DNA of 64,000 nucleotides, taken from NCBI GenBank assembly GCA_030248195.1, contig JASAND010021422.1:1-64000 (forward strand), given 5' to 3'. Both the position numbers and the translations under genes were made by a program. Origin of the DNA: Trissonchulus latispiculum. Its lineage: Eukaryota; Nematoda; Enoplea; Enoplida; Ironidae. The notes beneath the pieces were generated by a model, which saw only the letters and a list, made by a program, of their open reading frames with translations, made no database searches and was not told the origin of the DNA. Shown here in pieces: positions 34,091 to 43,529 of the stretch. The number at the start of each line of letters is the position of its first letter. Within the stretch, counting starts at the first letter, position 1.

Positions 34091-34873
34091 CCCAAGGGAG
34101 ACTGTGTTTCCACGCCGATATTGATCTGTCTTGCTCTGTTGAATATAGAGCGACAAACAGTCCGATGTGAATTTGACGTCATTCCGACGCAAGTTCTGGA
34201 CTTCCTGAAAGCGAAGAAAGCCATAGTACGCTACAGACGCCATCACTGCAGTACGGAAGGCAACCAAATCTGTGGATGGTTCAACGGCACGGCAAATATC
34301 TTTGAGAGTTTGAAGCGGCAGAGGATCCTTTTGGCGCTGGTGTTGTTTGGGCGTCAGTGATCGCTTTGTTGATTCCAATATGAGCGTCGCGGCATCTGAA
34401 CGAGGTTGCGATAAGCCGGCCAGTCGGTGCGCCCACAGGATGCAGGAGTATACTTGATTTATAGAGGAGGCCGCCAGCCCTTTGTCTGCGAGGTGTACAA
34501 GGTACAACTCGACCGATGGTGGTGAGGCTGGCAAAGAAATGAGGCTATGGCTAGTACACCAAGAGTGAAACTGAGAGAACCCATGACAATATTGCTGGAC
34601 CGTAGACGCTGCATGGGCAGAGCTGAGGTAACCATTTAAACGTGCCTGCAAGCCCGACAAATTGGGATCTGAAGGAGGCACTTCTCTTCTACTGAGAATA
34701 TCTAAAACAATAAATGCGATTAGATTTGTACAGTAGCACGAGCAATAACTATCACACTTCACATCATTGTAATCGTGCTCAACCGAGACTGAAATTTTCG
34801 TAGAGAATAATGCCCAATCGGGTCTGAAATTTTCGTAGAGAATAATGCCCAATCGGGTCTGTTGAACTTTCAT
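34091..34873 (-). pseudogene. Tyrosine recombinase of DIRS-like element (truncated)
   Basis: The frame starts at ATG 34873. A core-binding domain (LNGYLSSAHAASTVQQY) is followed by the start of the catalytic domain with YYGFLRFQEVQNLRR, holding the first catalytic Arg. The sequence then runs into LTR 2, so the HxLR block and the nucleophilic Tyr are missing and it cannot act. On the coding strand TTTATTGTTTTAG near 34700 is a strong splice acceptor immediately before LSRREVPPSDPN, where similarity to recombinases begins, so the first 60 codons may be intron. Introns in this gene are known in DIRS elements. A 35-bp tandem duplication lies at about 34790-34860 near the start. Role in an intact element: integration of a circular cDNA. 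Confidence 0.75.
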
Positions 34874-34894
34874 TTAGGGAGGGCGGGTGGGCCC

Positions 34895-35008
34895 CACTAG
34901 TGGTCTGTACAAGCGCAAGCCGTAAAGTGATGATAAAGCATTGTATTAACTTAGGTGACAGTGAATATGCAAATTAGATAGCTTTTGACCCGTGTATAAC
35001 CGTCAATT
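34895..35008 (-). repeat. 114-bp DIRS repeat, copy 2
   Basis: Same sequence as 37831-37944, in the same orientation. It ends 22 bases upstream of the recombinase ATG. It contains the octamer ATTTGCAT (minus strand; 34967-34974). Confidence 0.85.
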
Positions 35009-35117
35009 ATTCTCCTATGGCGAATAACTTTGGTTATGCACTAGTCAACGCTCTAAACGGGCAGTTTAATAGAACATAACAGCACAGTACGGCTCGTAAA
35101 ATTAGCAAAGAAAGAAT

Positions 35118-37172
35118 TTAGGTGGGAACAGAGGTATCAAGATTTATGCACATCCAAGTATTCGCTACAAAAGTACAGTTTGCAACCGCCTTACTGCCTT
35201 CAACTTCTATTACTCCTTTTACAAAAGGTGCTACTCTGCCAAACGGGAAAAGCATAGGCCAAAACGGAGCAGAAGGCCACTTTGGGATTAGAATTGTGCC
35301 ACGAGCGCCGCAATCCTGCAAATGGCTCAACACCTTGGGAACCAGGCTAACGGGAGGGGCTAACCAGTTGTTATAGTTCCTCCAATTAAACGAAAAAGCA
35401 TCTACACCGTGTGAAGTTGCAGTAAAGAATCGTGAATTATAGCGCACTACTTTTTTGTTAAATTCATTCGCAAATCTGTCAAAATCATAGGGTCCCCATA
35501 AAGCGCTAACAACCTCGAAAAATACCTGCGACACTTCCCACGAATCTGTGTCGATAAATCTACTTAAAGAGTCAGCTTCTTCATTTGAAAGCCGAGGAAT
35601 CCATTTAGGGGTTACGGTTAACTTAAATTTCGTCGAAAGCTTTAAAATTTTTAGCGACAACTTATGCAAATGCCAGTATTTACTGCCTTGGAGCATAATT
35701 TTTACAGCAGCTTGATTATCGGAAAACCAGGTAATTTTGCGATTTTGCAAACATGGGCCAAGACTTGCTAGACCGTAGCGTATAGCCTCCAATTCCCTCC
35801 AGGTGGACGAAAGATTTTGCTCGAATTTTGTCCACACCCGGTGGCACCGAAACGACTCAATGCTAAGTTTTGCTACTGCACCACAACCTGAATCGCTAGC
35901 ATCAGAAAAAACTGCAGCAGAAGGTAGAAGTGAACAATGAATTTTTCTGGGTTTTACATCCAAAAGAAAGCTTGTCCAATATGCAATCTCAGATTTGGAC
36001 TGAATAGAAACATTGATCCAACTGTGCCAAAATTTTGCCTGCCTAATATTAGCATAAAGAGCTCTCGTTCTTAAACGGGTCAGTGGGCCGATAACCAAGT
36101 TTAAAGACTGAATTTTCCCCGCCAAAGAAGCTAACTTTTTCACGGGGACTTTACCCTTTGAAAGAAAGGATTTGCATTCTTCACGAGCTTTTTTCAATTT
36201 ATTCGGCGGTATAAAATACAAAAACGCTTTTAAGTCAATGCCTTGACCTAACCAGGTGATGCATTGCACGGGATCCCACTGAGATTTTTCTTCGTTACAC
36301 AGCCAACCGGCGAAATGTAGGTCCTGTTTAATAACTGAAGCACTTCTTTTAGCTTTCTCATACGAATTAGCACAGCCAAAACCGTCATCTAGATAAATCA
36401 CAAAAGGTATACCCTGAGATCGCCAGCGTTTCACCATAGGTCGAAGCACTTTTGTAAACACATACGGCGCCGAGGTAAGGCCAAAGGGTAAAACAGTAAA
36501 CTGAAAAAACCGCCATTTTCCATTAAAATACCAGTGAAAACCTAGGAAAGTTTGGTGATCAGACGCTATATCAACATGGTGATACCCACTTTTCAGGTCA
36601 AAAGAAAACATAAAACCATTAGGCACTAAGTATGATTCAGCGGTATGTATGCCTTCCATCTTAAACTTTTGCTTTCTAACGTAAGAGTTTAAATATCGAA
36701 GATCCAAAATTAATCTCTTTTTACCAGAACTTTGGACAGCAACAGAAAGCGGGCTGACTATCCTGGGCTCCGAACCGCTTTTCAGTTCGGTTACTAGGCC
36801 TTCTTGCAGTAAGTTTGTAATAGATTGAACAACAAAATCCGAATTTTGATTAGCTGATCTATTATTTCTCATCTTTCTCGGTGCGGGTTCTGATTCGAAA
36901 GGAATAACATAGCCTGACTCGATAATTTTTAGAACATAACCAGAGGCTTCAATTTTTTGCCAAAACGAAATATGTCGTTGTAAGCGCCCTTTTATGCTAC
37001 AACTGCTGTTAATATTATACTTACATTTCATGATTGGCTCACTGCTTGGATTTGGTTCTGTCCGGGCAATCGGAGGCCCAATGGCCTGTCTTACCACATT
37101 CGAAGCATGGGTATTTGGCCTGTTTAGGTCGGAAACCACTGCTGTTGGCATAGGGCGAGGAGAATCCGCCAT
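35118..37172 (-). CDS. Reverse transcriptase / RNase H of DIRS-like element
   Basis: 684 codons from ATG 37172, overlapping the end of Gag by 134 bases in another frame. Reverse transcriptase blocks in order: KKRLILDLRYLNSYV, FSFDLKSGYHHVDI (motif A), LPFGLTSAPYVFTKVL (motif B), and the catalytic FVIYLDDGFG (motif C), within residues 130-270. RNase H follows with FSDASDSGCGAVA and TWFSDNQAAVKIM (residues 430-505). The C-terminal 130 residues (DRFANEFNKKV, GVDAFSFNW, PKWPSAPFWPMLF) match the methylase-like domain typical of DIRS and Ngaro elements. The frame is intact, so the enzyme could still be made; it copies the element RNA into cDNA. Confidence 0.92.
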   Translation of the reverse strand: MADSPRPMPTAVVSDLNRPNTHASNVVRQAIGPPIARTEPNPSSEPIMKCKYNINSSCSIKGRLQRHISFWQKIEASGYVLKIIESGYVIPFESEPAPRKMRNNRSANQNSDFVVQSITNLLQEGLVTELKSGSEPRIVSPLSVAVQSSGKKRLILDLRYLNSYVRKQKFKMEGIHTAESYLVPNGFMFSFDLKSGYHHVDIASDHQTFLGFHWYFNGKWRFFQFTVLPFGLTSAPYVFTKVLRPMVKRWRSQGIPFVIYLDDGFGCANSYEKAKRSASVIKQDLHFAGWLCNEEKSQWDPVQCITWLGQGIDLKAFLYFIPPNKLKKAREECKSFLSKGKVPVKKLASLAGKIQSLNLVIGPLTRLRTRALYANIRQAKFWHSWINVSIQSKSEIAYWTSFLLDVKPRKIHCSLLPSAAVFSDASDSGCGAVAKLSIESFRCHRVWTKFEQNLSSTWRELEAIRYGLASLGPCLQNRKITWFSDNQAAVKIMLQGSKYWHLHKLSLKILKLSTKFKLTVTPKWIPRLSNEEADSLSRFIDTDSWEVSQVFFEVVSALWGPYDFDRFANEFNKKVVRYNSRFFTATSHGVDAFSFNWRNYNNWLAPPVSLVPKVLSHLQDCGARGTILIPKWPSAPFWPMLFPFGRVAPFVKGVIEVEGSKAVANCTFVANTWMCINLDTSVPT

Positions 37173-37776
37173 GGCTAGGACCTGCCTGGAAAAGGCTTGG
37201 AATCGTTGGCTGTTGCTGTTGTTGTGGGTAGTAGCCTGGGTATTGGAAACCGTAGAACCATGGACGTTCAGACCGGGTGCCCCCGCGCCCGCGGGGGCCG
37301 GAACGAAAGGGCCGCCCGCGGGCCAGTCGTCGCTTCTTCAGGGCCCTGGCTTCCGCAGATCGTATCTTTTTCTCATCCTCCGAATCCGATGCCAAATCGT
37401 CGCCCACATATTCGTCTACCACGTCCCAGCCTGACCTATCCGCCAATTTTATCATCTTTTGACGAAGATCGATCTTGTCTTTCGCGCCTTCGATGATTTC
37501 AGCTATTTTCTCCAGGGCATCCGGGTCACCGGATTTGATCAATTTTGACGCCTTGGAAAGCTTCGAGCGGAGTTCGTCATTAAAGTCGCACTGGGCTTGA
37601 TTACCCTTATATCTCAGTTTGGGCGGATCAGGATGCTTTGATTTACGCTGTTCCACGTCCGCCATCTTTGAATCCATAGCTCTTTTGATTAGGCTTGACA
37701 ATTCTTCGGGAGAAACGACAAGTCCATTGGATTGAGACTCTCCAGCTTCATCTGCTATATTATCGTCATTTGGCAT
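37039..37776 (-). CDS. Gag-like protein of DIRS-like element
   Basis: 245 codons from ATG 37776, 55 bases after the 114-bp repeat. The N-terminal half is charged and helical (SPEELSSLIKRAMDS; ELRSKLSKASKLIKSGD), followed by an Arg/Gly-rich stretch (RGRPFRSGPRGRGG), a Tyr/Gln/Pro-rich stretch, and a CCHC zinc knuckle CFECGKTGHWASDCP just before the stop. This is the RNA-binding structural protein upstream of reverse transcriptase. The reverse transcriptase ATG lies inside its last 45 codons, so translation of the second frame would need leaky scanning or reinitiation. Confidence 0.85.
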   Translation of the reverse strand: MPNDDNIADEAGESQSNGLVVSPEELSSLIKRAMDSKMADVEQRKSKHPDPPKLRYKGNQAQCDFNDELRSKLSKASKLIKSGDPDALEKIAEIIEGAKDKIDLRQKMIKLADRSGWDVVDEYVGDDLASDSEDEKKIRSAEARALKKRRLARGRPFRSGPRGRGGTRSERPWFYGFQYPGYYPQQQQQPTIPSLFQAGPSHGGFSSPYANSSGFRPKQAKYPCFECGKTGHWASDCPDRTKSKQ

Positions 37777-37830
37777 GATGAATCAATTTGGCAATACGGA
37801 ATTCGAGGGAGAATTCGGCAGAAAATAAAA

Positions 37831-37972
37831 CACTAGTGGTCTGTACAAGCGCAAGCCGTAAAGTGATGATAAAGCATTGTATTAACTTAGGTGACAGTGA
37901 ATATGCAAATTAGATAGCTTTTGACCCGTGTATAACCGTCAATTGTGAAGCACAATGCACATCGTGCTTCAC
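37831..37972 (-). repeat. 114-bp DIRS repeat, copy 1, and edge hairpin
   Basis: 37831-37944 equals 34895-35008. It has the octamer ATGCAAAT at 37903-37910. Directly beyond, 37945-37972 is a near-perfect palindrome, GTGAAGCAC...CGTGCTTCAC, marking a possible outer terminus of the element; this palindrome is absent next to copy 2. Confidence 0.75.
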
Positions 37973-40900
37973 AACTTGGATGGAGGCACGGGGGTTACAG
38001 CACAGCAAATTTGAACTAAGCTATTTCACAATAGGTATTAACGCTCATGCCTATCAACTAATCAATTTGTGTTCGGCTGCGTTAAGAATAAATTTTATTG
38101 TTTTCTCGTTTTGTCTTTAAGGGGGCGCTTTCATTTCCGAGAACCGCGCGTACGTTCATGGGTTTAGTTGGCTAGATTTTGTAATCCTTAGGAGGTCAAA
38201 ACCAAATCCAATCTATGTATTAAGACAACATTTTCTAACGAAAATTACACTATGTACACCACACCTGCACGTTCAAATTAGGGTCTACCGGGGTCGAACT
38301 CACGACTTCCCAACAGCAAACTATCATGATAAGTTCAGATAAACATTAGTTTGCTTTGGATTTCTATATTATCCTTTGCAAAATTATCCTAACTTTACGT
38401 TTAAGCCATTTTTGTTGCTAACTTATTTTTCTAGTCTCTGGAGTCACAGCATTTTGTCATCAAGTTTTTTATTTCCAAAACTTCTTTCCGTTTCAAAAAA
38501 CCCAACGAATGTCTGGAAGCAGTCCCATGGGGGGAACCTTTAAGACCAATTTTCGTGCTATCAAAAAATGGGAGCGGAAAGTTTAGGCTTTCATCACTTG
38601 CCTCAAAAATGTTTCATAACCCAAAATCCTCAAGAAAGAGGGGGGGGGCTGAAAACATCTTTAGTCGCCATTATCTGAGTGTTAGCTCTAAGCTTTCTAA
38701 GAAAGATGTATTGACATAGGGAACAACCCAAGGGGGGGACGTTAGGCTAGACTAGATCTCTATATGAGATTTCAAGTTCGAGACAATCTAAGTAGTTTTA
38801 TCATCGTGATAGGCACCAGAACCAGAGAATATTGGTTCATCTGATAGCCTTTGAAGCATTTCTCATAAATCTTGTAAACTTTTCACACTATCATTACTGG
38901 CTTTATCTCTGTGGTCTAGGAGGGGTTGTTTAGTCCCTTTTTGTCTTCCGCAAAGCCTCTGTTAACACTTCCTATCATTAGCTCTTAATTTGATTGTTTG
39001 ATGTTTGCCGACTAGTCAAGTTAAGGAGGCAAAAGTTGCGTCTAAGATGGGGTGGCTACTGAAAGCCAATAAATTAATGCTGCTTTTTCTGCTTGTTTGT
39101 TTTGCCAAGACTGACTGCCAGTTATGTGAACGGTTGAAATCAGGATTGAAAGATGTGAAGAAAAGTGTCCAGGGCGGGTATTGAACCACCGACTTTCAGA
39201 ACTCTGGATTCATGTCCAACCTTTCTGCTACGATGTTTCCCGTTTCCCCTCACCAGCAACTAAGACTTATTTCTACTTTCATTCGTCAAAAACTAAGCCA
39301 AAGGGGCAGCGTCGGTTGGGCATCAAAAAACTGCTAAATGTGGCTTCAGTGCAAACTTTGACACTCTGTTAATTGGAAAAGAAGTACGAGTGGGTCTCTG
39401 GACACTCAATGGTCATACGTGTAGCTAATTATCTATAAATGTTAATCAACTAATTAATGGCAAATAAACAATTATTCTTTCAGTAGTCAAGAAGTAGTAA
39501 CAACCTGGTCCAAGATCAGGTGAAGTGCTGTTTCTGCATTCTGATTGGCTATTTTAGGAGGGAGAAGTTATTACGGCGGATTGCTTTTGAATGTCACCTT
39601 GTGCAAGAAAGGAGCAAATAACCAATCAAATTAAAAGAGTCAATATTACGGTAGAGGTTTTGCAATTAGAATAAACGGATCTCTTTAACTTTATCCCCCC
39701 CTCAACAAAAGTTGGTCAAATTCAAATTATGGGTAGACATCAACAGAACTTCAGAGCATGATTTATACATCGTTGGAATGCTCGAGATGTGCTCTATTTA
39801 ATGGTGTAAAGCAGTTAGCTGTTGCTTTCTGCTATAAAAGTTAAGCTTAAAAGAATACCAAAAATAGCAAAAAGCGGTAATTTTGTAAACAATAGATTAC
39901 ATGGTTTTTCTTTAGTACGAAAAGGCGTAGCTAAAGGAATAATATTATGGCATTTTGTAGCGCCGTTACGGAATGCAATGAAAAGAAGCCCTCTACCAAC
40001 TTTCATTCTAGGTACTTCTTCAACTCTGCATAACTCTTGCCCCCTTTTTCCCTTTCACAAATCTCTAGAGTCCAGCTCAGAATTTCTGAGCTCTGATTCC
40101 AGCGAGATTCCTTTTCACACATTCCTTTTCCTTTCAAATTATCTGTCAATTAGCGTCTAGTAGTCACTTCTAAGGTGTTGGGTGTAAGCTAACTGTCACC
40201 ATTTTCAAAAGACTCTATTGTGGCGTTCAAAGGGGTAGAGATATTTGGACTGTGGGGATAATCAGAAATTCAGAAATTTCTTTCCAAGTCAACTTTGGAG
40301 GAGAGAACGCATTTATGGGAGGAGGGAACCCATTAACGCATTTTCTCAAGAGTAGCTCACTTTTTCGAGTTTCCAACTTTTGCTGCTATGTACTTTGAAA
40401 GGGTGAACTACTCATAAGCCCAAATTATTGGGCTTTTAAATACAGTTTTTAGGTGCCAAAGGGAAACATTTGTTTACAAAATTACAAATAGTAATTATTG
40501 GTGTGCAGGTTTTGCACAGTCATCTGGGAGCCTTTTCGCGAAAGAGTAGAGTAGAGTTGTAGTTAAAATTAACTACATTAACTCGTTAAACTAAGCTTGA
40601 CTTGACTTTCCGTCTTTTAGCTCTTTCGTGAAAAGAATTGGGTTACTCTGGTTTAACTGGGCTTAAGGCCCTAGGTAATAAGTATCTGTAGATTTCCGCC
40701 AACAACACAATTAAATGTAACAGAGATTTACTGGGAGGTCGCTAATTATCAAATCAAATCAAAACGTAATTCAACGCCAATTAAACAACATTGGTAATTC
40801 TTGAACTGCGAGGACAATTTCTGACTATTAGAGGCATTAATTTAAATTTATATTTAAACGAATGACACTTTTTGAAGTTCGTAGATCTTGCATGACTTTC

Positions 40901-43489
40901 AAATCGTGCACATTAATACTTTATTAAAAATAATATTTTATTAATTTACTATCATGTCACAACTGCATAGCTTATTCGTTTTCGCCTACATTCCTTTTTT
41001 CCTCAAACGACCATCATATTTCTGTATTTGCAATTTCTTTTTATGCCCCTTGTCACTTTTTGTCTTGACTAAGTCGACTTGTTCAAATATGACAGCTCTT
41101 GTCACAAACGCCTATATTTGATCTACCCTCCGGAAAAAAACCAAAAATTTATTCCACAAAAAATGTGTACTGGCTTCAGCCTCCGTTTAGATTGCATTAT
41201 TACAAGTCTGCCCTGTCTGTTTGTTTAACTGAAAGGGGTTTTGCTATGAAACAAGCTTTTAGCGGAAATCCAATTTTTCTGCCACACACATTCATTAAAT
41301 TCCTACATAGAGTGAGAACTGCCAGCGTTCAGTACATTAATTAATAATTAATAATATTGATAATTTACTAATATCTTGTTTATGATGTGACCGCATCAAA
41401 TTGTAAATGTAAATCCCCACCCCCTCTACCTTATTTTTCACTTCTATTCAAACACAATTTCTCTGGGTAAGATTGCGTTTGCTAGATTCTCCCCATTTGG
41501 GGGAGCTCCGTGAAACCTAGCCTTTTGATGCAGCAAGAAGCTGATTAGAGCTGAGCTTTCCTTAAGGCAAAGCCCTGGCAGAACGATTATTACATTATTA
41601 GTAGATTATGAAGGAATTCCCGTAGTTGACTGACACAAAAGGAAAATTGTCACAAACTACTCGGTCTGGTGAACTTTTCTGCCAGATTTTTTAGGCTGTT
41701 CTCGTAAACCTAGGTCCCGTTTGGAGAATTTTCTGGAGTTGGAGTGTTCTTGGCCTAATGAACCAAAATTCCTGAGGGGGCAGACAACTTTTCTCAAACT
41801 TTTCACAACCTTTTTGGGTTCGTGATGAAAGGTTTAGTTTTCAGTGGCTGATTGGGGTTCGGTTCCGAAGGTGGGTTGCTTGTATTGGTAGGATGGCAGA
41901 CTATATATTGGGGATCTTATAATACATGCCTCTGCAGTCTTGGAATTGGCAAAATTAGACTGATGGAGTTAAAATGATTAGGGTGTGTCTTGTTTCCGAC
42001 TACGCCGAGTTCAAATATCACAATTTTTTTATTTACGGGGGAGGGAGGGGCCTAGGGCCTTTTTTGCTCTCATCAGCCTCCAGTATGCGCCCATACAACA
42101 TTTCCAAGTTATTGGGGGAAAATAAACGTTTGGCTGGGGGAAATATCCGGAAATTGACTAAGATGTTCTTTAGAATTTGTAAATAGCGGTATTTTGGCTC
42201 GTCAAACACGAATCCGAGGTCGGCTCTTCGATTCAGTTTTTCATTGGCTGTCATGAGCTTACGTTATACCCTTATGAGGACGCGAACGTTAGTGCAGACC
42301 ATAACCAAGCCGGCAAAATGCAGCAACAGCTCCCAATCGCGAAATGAAAAAGGTAGACCATTGAGAAGTTTGATGAGACTACTTACATTTTTTATCATTT
42401 TATATATATATATATATATACAATATATATATACACGCCAATATACACTGGTTTCACCAAGTGTGGTTAGCAAATGTTCAGCAGATTTGCTGCTAACCAC
42501 TTGGTTAACCTGAAGTTAACCAAAAACTGTTTTGCACCAAACGGTGGTGCAAACGGCCGATACAGTTTCCAAAGCAAAGTAACACCTGTGGAAGACACTG
42601 GACAAAAGCGAATTTGTCCTTGCTTGTTAGGGTAGAGAGACGATATTTTCTTCTTAGCTTTACAACTTTTCGATTAGTTACTGTTTCTCCATTTTTTATC
42701 TTTATTCCCTGAAATTTTTCTCTTGTGTAAAGCAAATTTACTTTAGAAGTAAGATTTTACAGAATACAACACTTTAGTTATATTTACGTCTAGAGTTTAA
42801 ATTTCTTGGTTTTGAAAACATTATAATCCATTATGCAATACTGATTTTGCTTAGTCATAATAGCAGTCTGTGTTTAAATCTGGTATAAAAAGATTTCCTG
42901 CAAATTGCGTAACTACAGCAGCTATAGGTTCCTATTGTGGACGGATAAAAAATTTAAAAAAAGACATTTTATCCAGCTTTTGAAACAGAGCAAAACGTTC
43001 TGTTTATGCGCATAATTTAAGCTTGAAAAGTTTATTGGCAAAATAGGCCTTTATTCAAAAGTTTTGCAAAGTTTTGAACTATTCTTTGCAGGTAATGCGA
43101 GATGTAGCTTTTTCCCTTTATTTCATAACACAATGCGAGATACTTCAGAAGAATAGCTAGTGTTACATTTTTCACACATTGCTTTTTCGTGTCAAAGTTT
43201 GTCGACAACTTTTCTGTGCTAAAAATTGTCTCATTTTTGCTATCGGGTGTCATCAAACACTTAAAAATCGCTGATTGGTGACTTGTTTTTGCTTCGTTAG
43301 TTTAAAGAGCAGCCAAGCTAACATGTTGCCGACCTTATTTCCGGATTAATGTTTGTTACGATATCACAGGCTTAAATTAATTAACTAAGTACTTTTAATT
43401 CCTACTATTTGAAGCATTTAAAATTTTTGATATATTTTTACTTTGAATGTTTTTATTTTACTAAGATGCGTCACCACAGTACATCTGAC
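37973..43489. other. Gene-poor region with SINE-like fragments
   Basis: No credible protein gene. Two tRNA-like fragments lie on the minus strand: 38275-38330 with a B-box-like GAGTTCGACCCC, and 39170-39250 with GGTGGTTCAATACCC. Both are too degenerate for tRNA genes and look like SINE remnants. 42404-42434 is a TA microsatellite; next to it, at 42450-42510, ACCAAGTG and CACTTGGT flank a loop as an imperfect hairpin. The rest shows nothing recognised. Confidence 0.45.
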
Positions 43490-43529
43490 CCGAAAAACTC
43501 GGGCGCGAGGTGGGGATTGAGCCCACAAC

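Larger units (their letters stand above)
34091..37972 (-). mobile_element. DIRS-like retrotransposon, 3'-truncated
   Basis: Read on the minus strand: a 114-bp repeat (37944-37831), Gag (37776-37039), reverse transcriptase/RNase H (37172-35118), the same 114-bp repeat (35008-34895), and a tyrosine recombinase (34873 to the break at 34091). A tyrosine recombinase beside a YLDD reverse transcriptase with a DIRS-type C-terminal domain defines the order DIRS. The element is cut by the LTR of element 2. Repeats internal to the gene order are unlike the usual A1-ORFs-B1-A2-B2 layout of PAT/Ngaro types, where all ORFs lie between the repeats. Confidence 0.8.

Noticed and set aside
38640..38760. G-run rich stretches as telomere-like or quadruplex elements
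   Set aside because: Isolated single G-runs; no set of four closely spaced runs.
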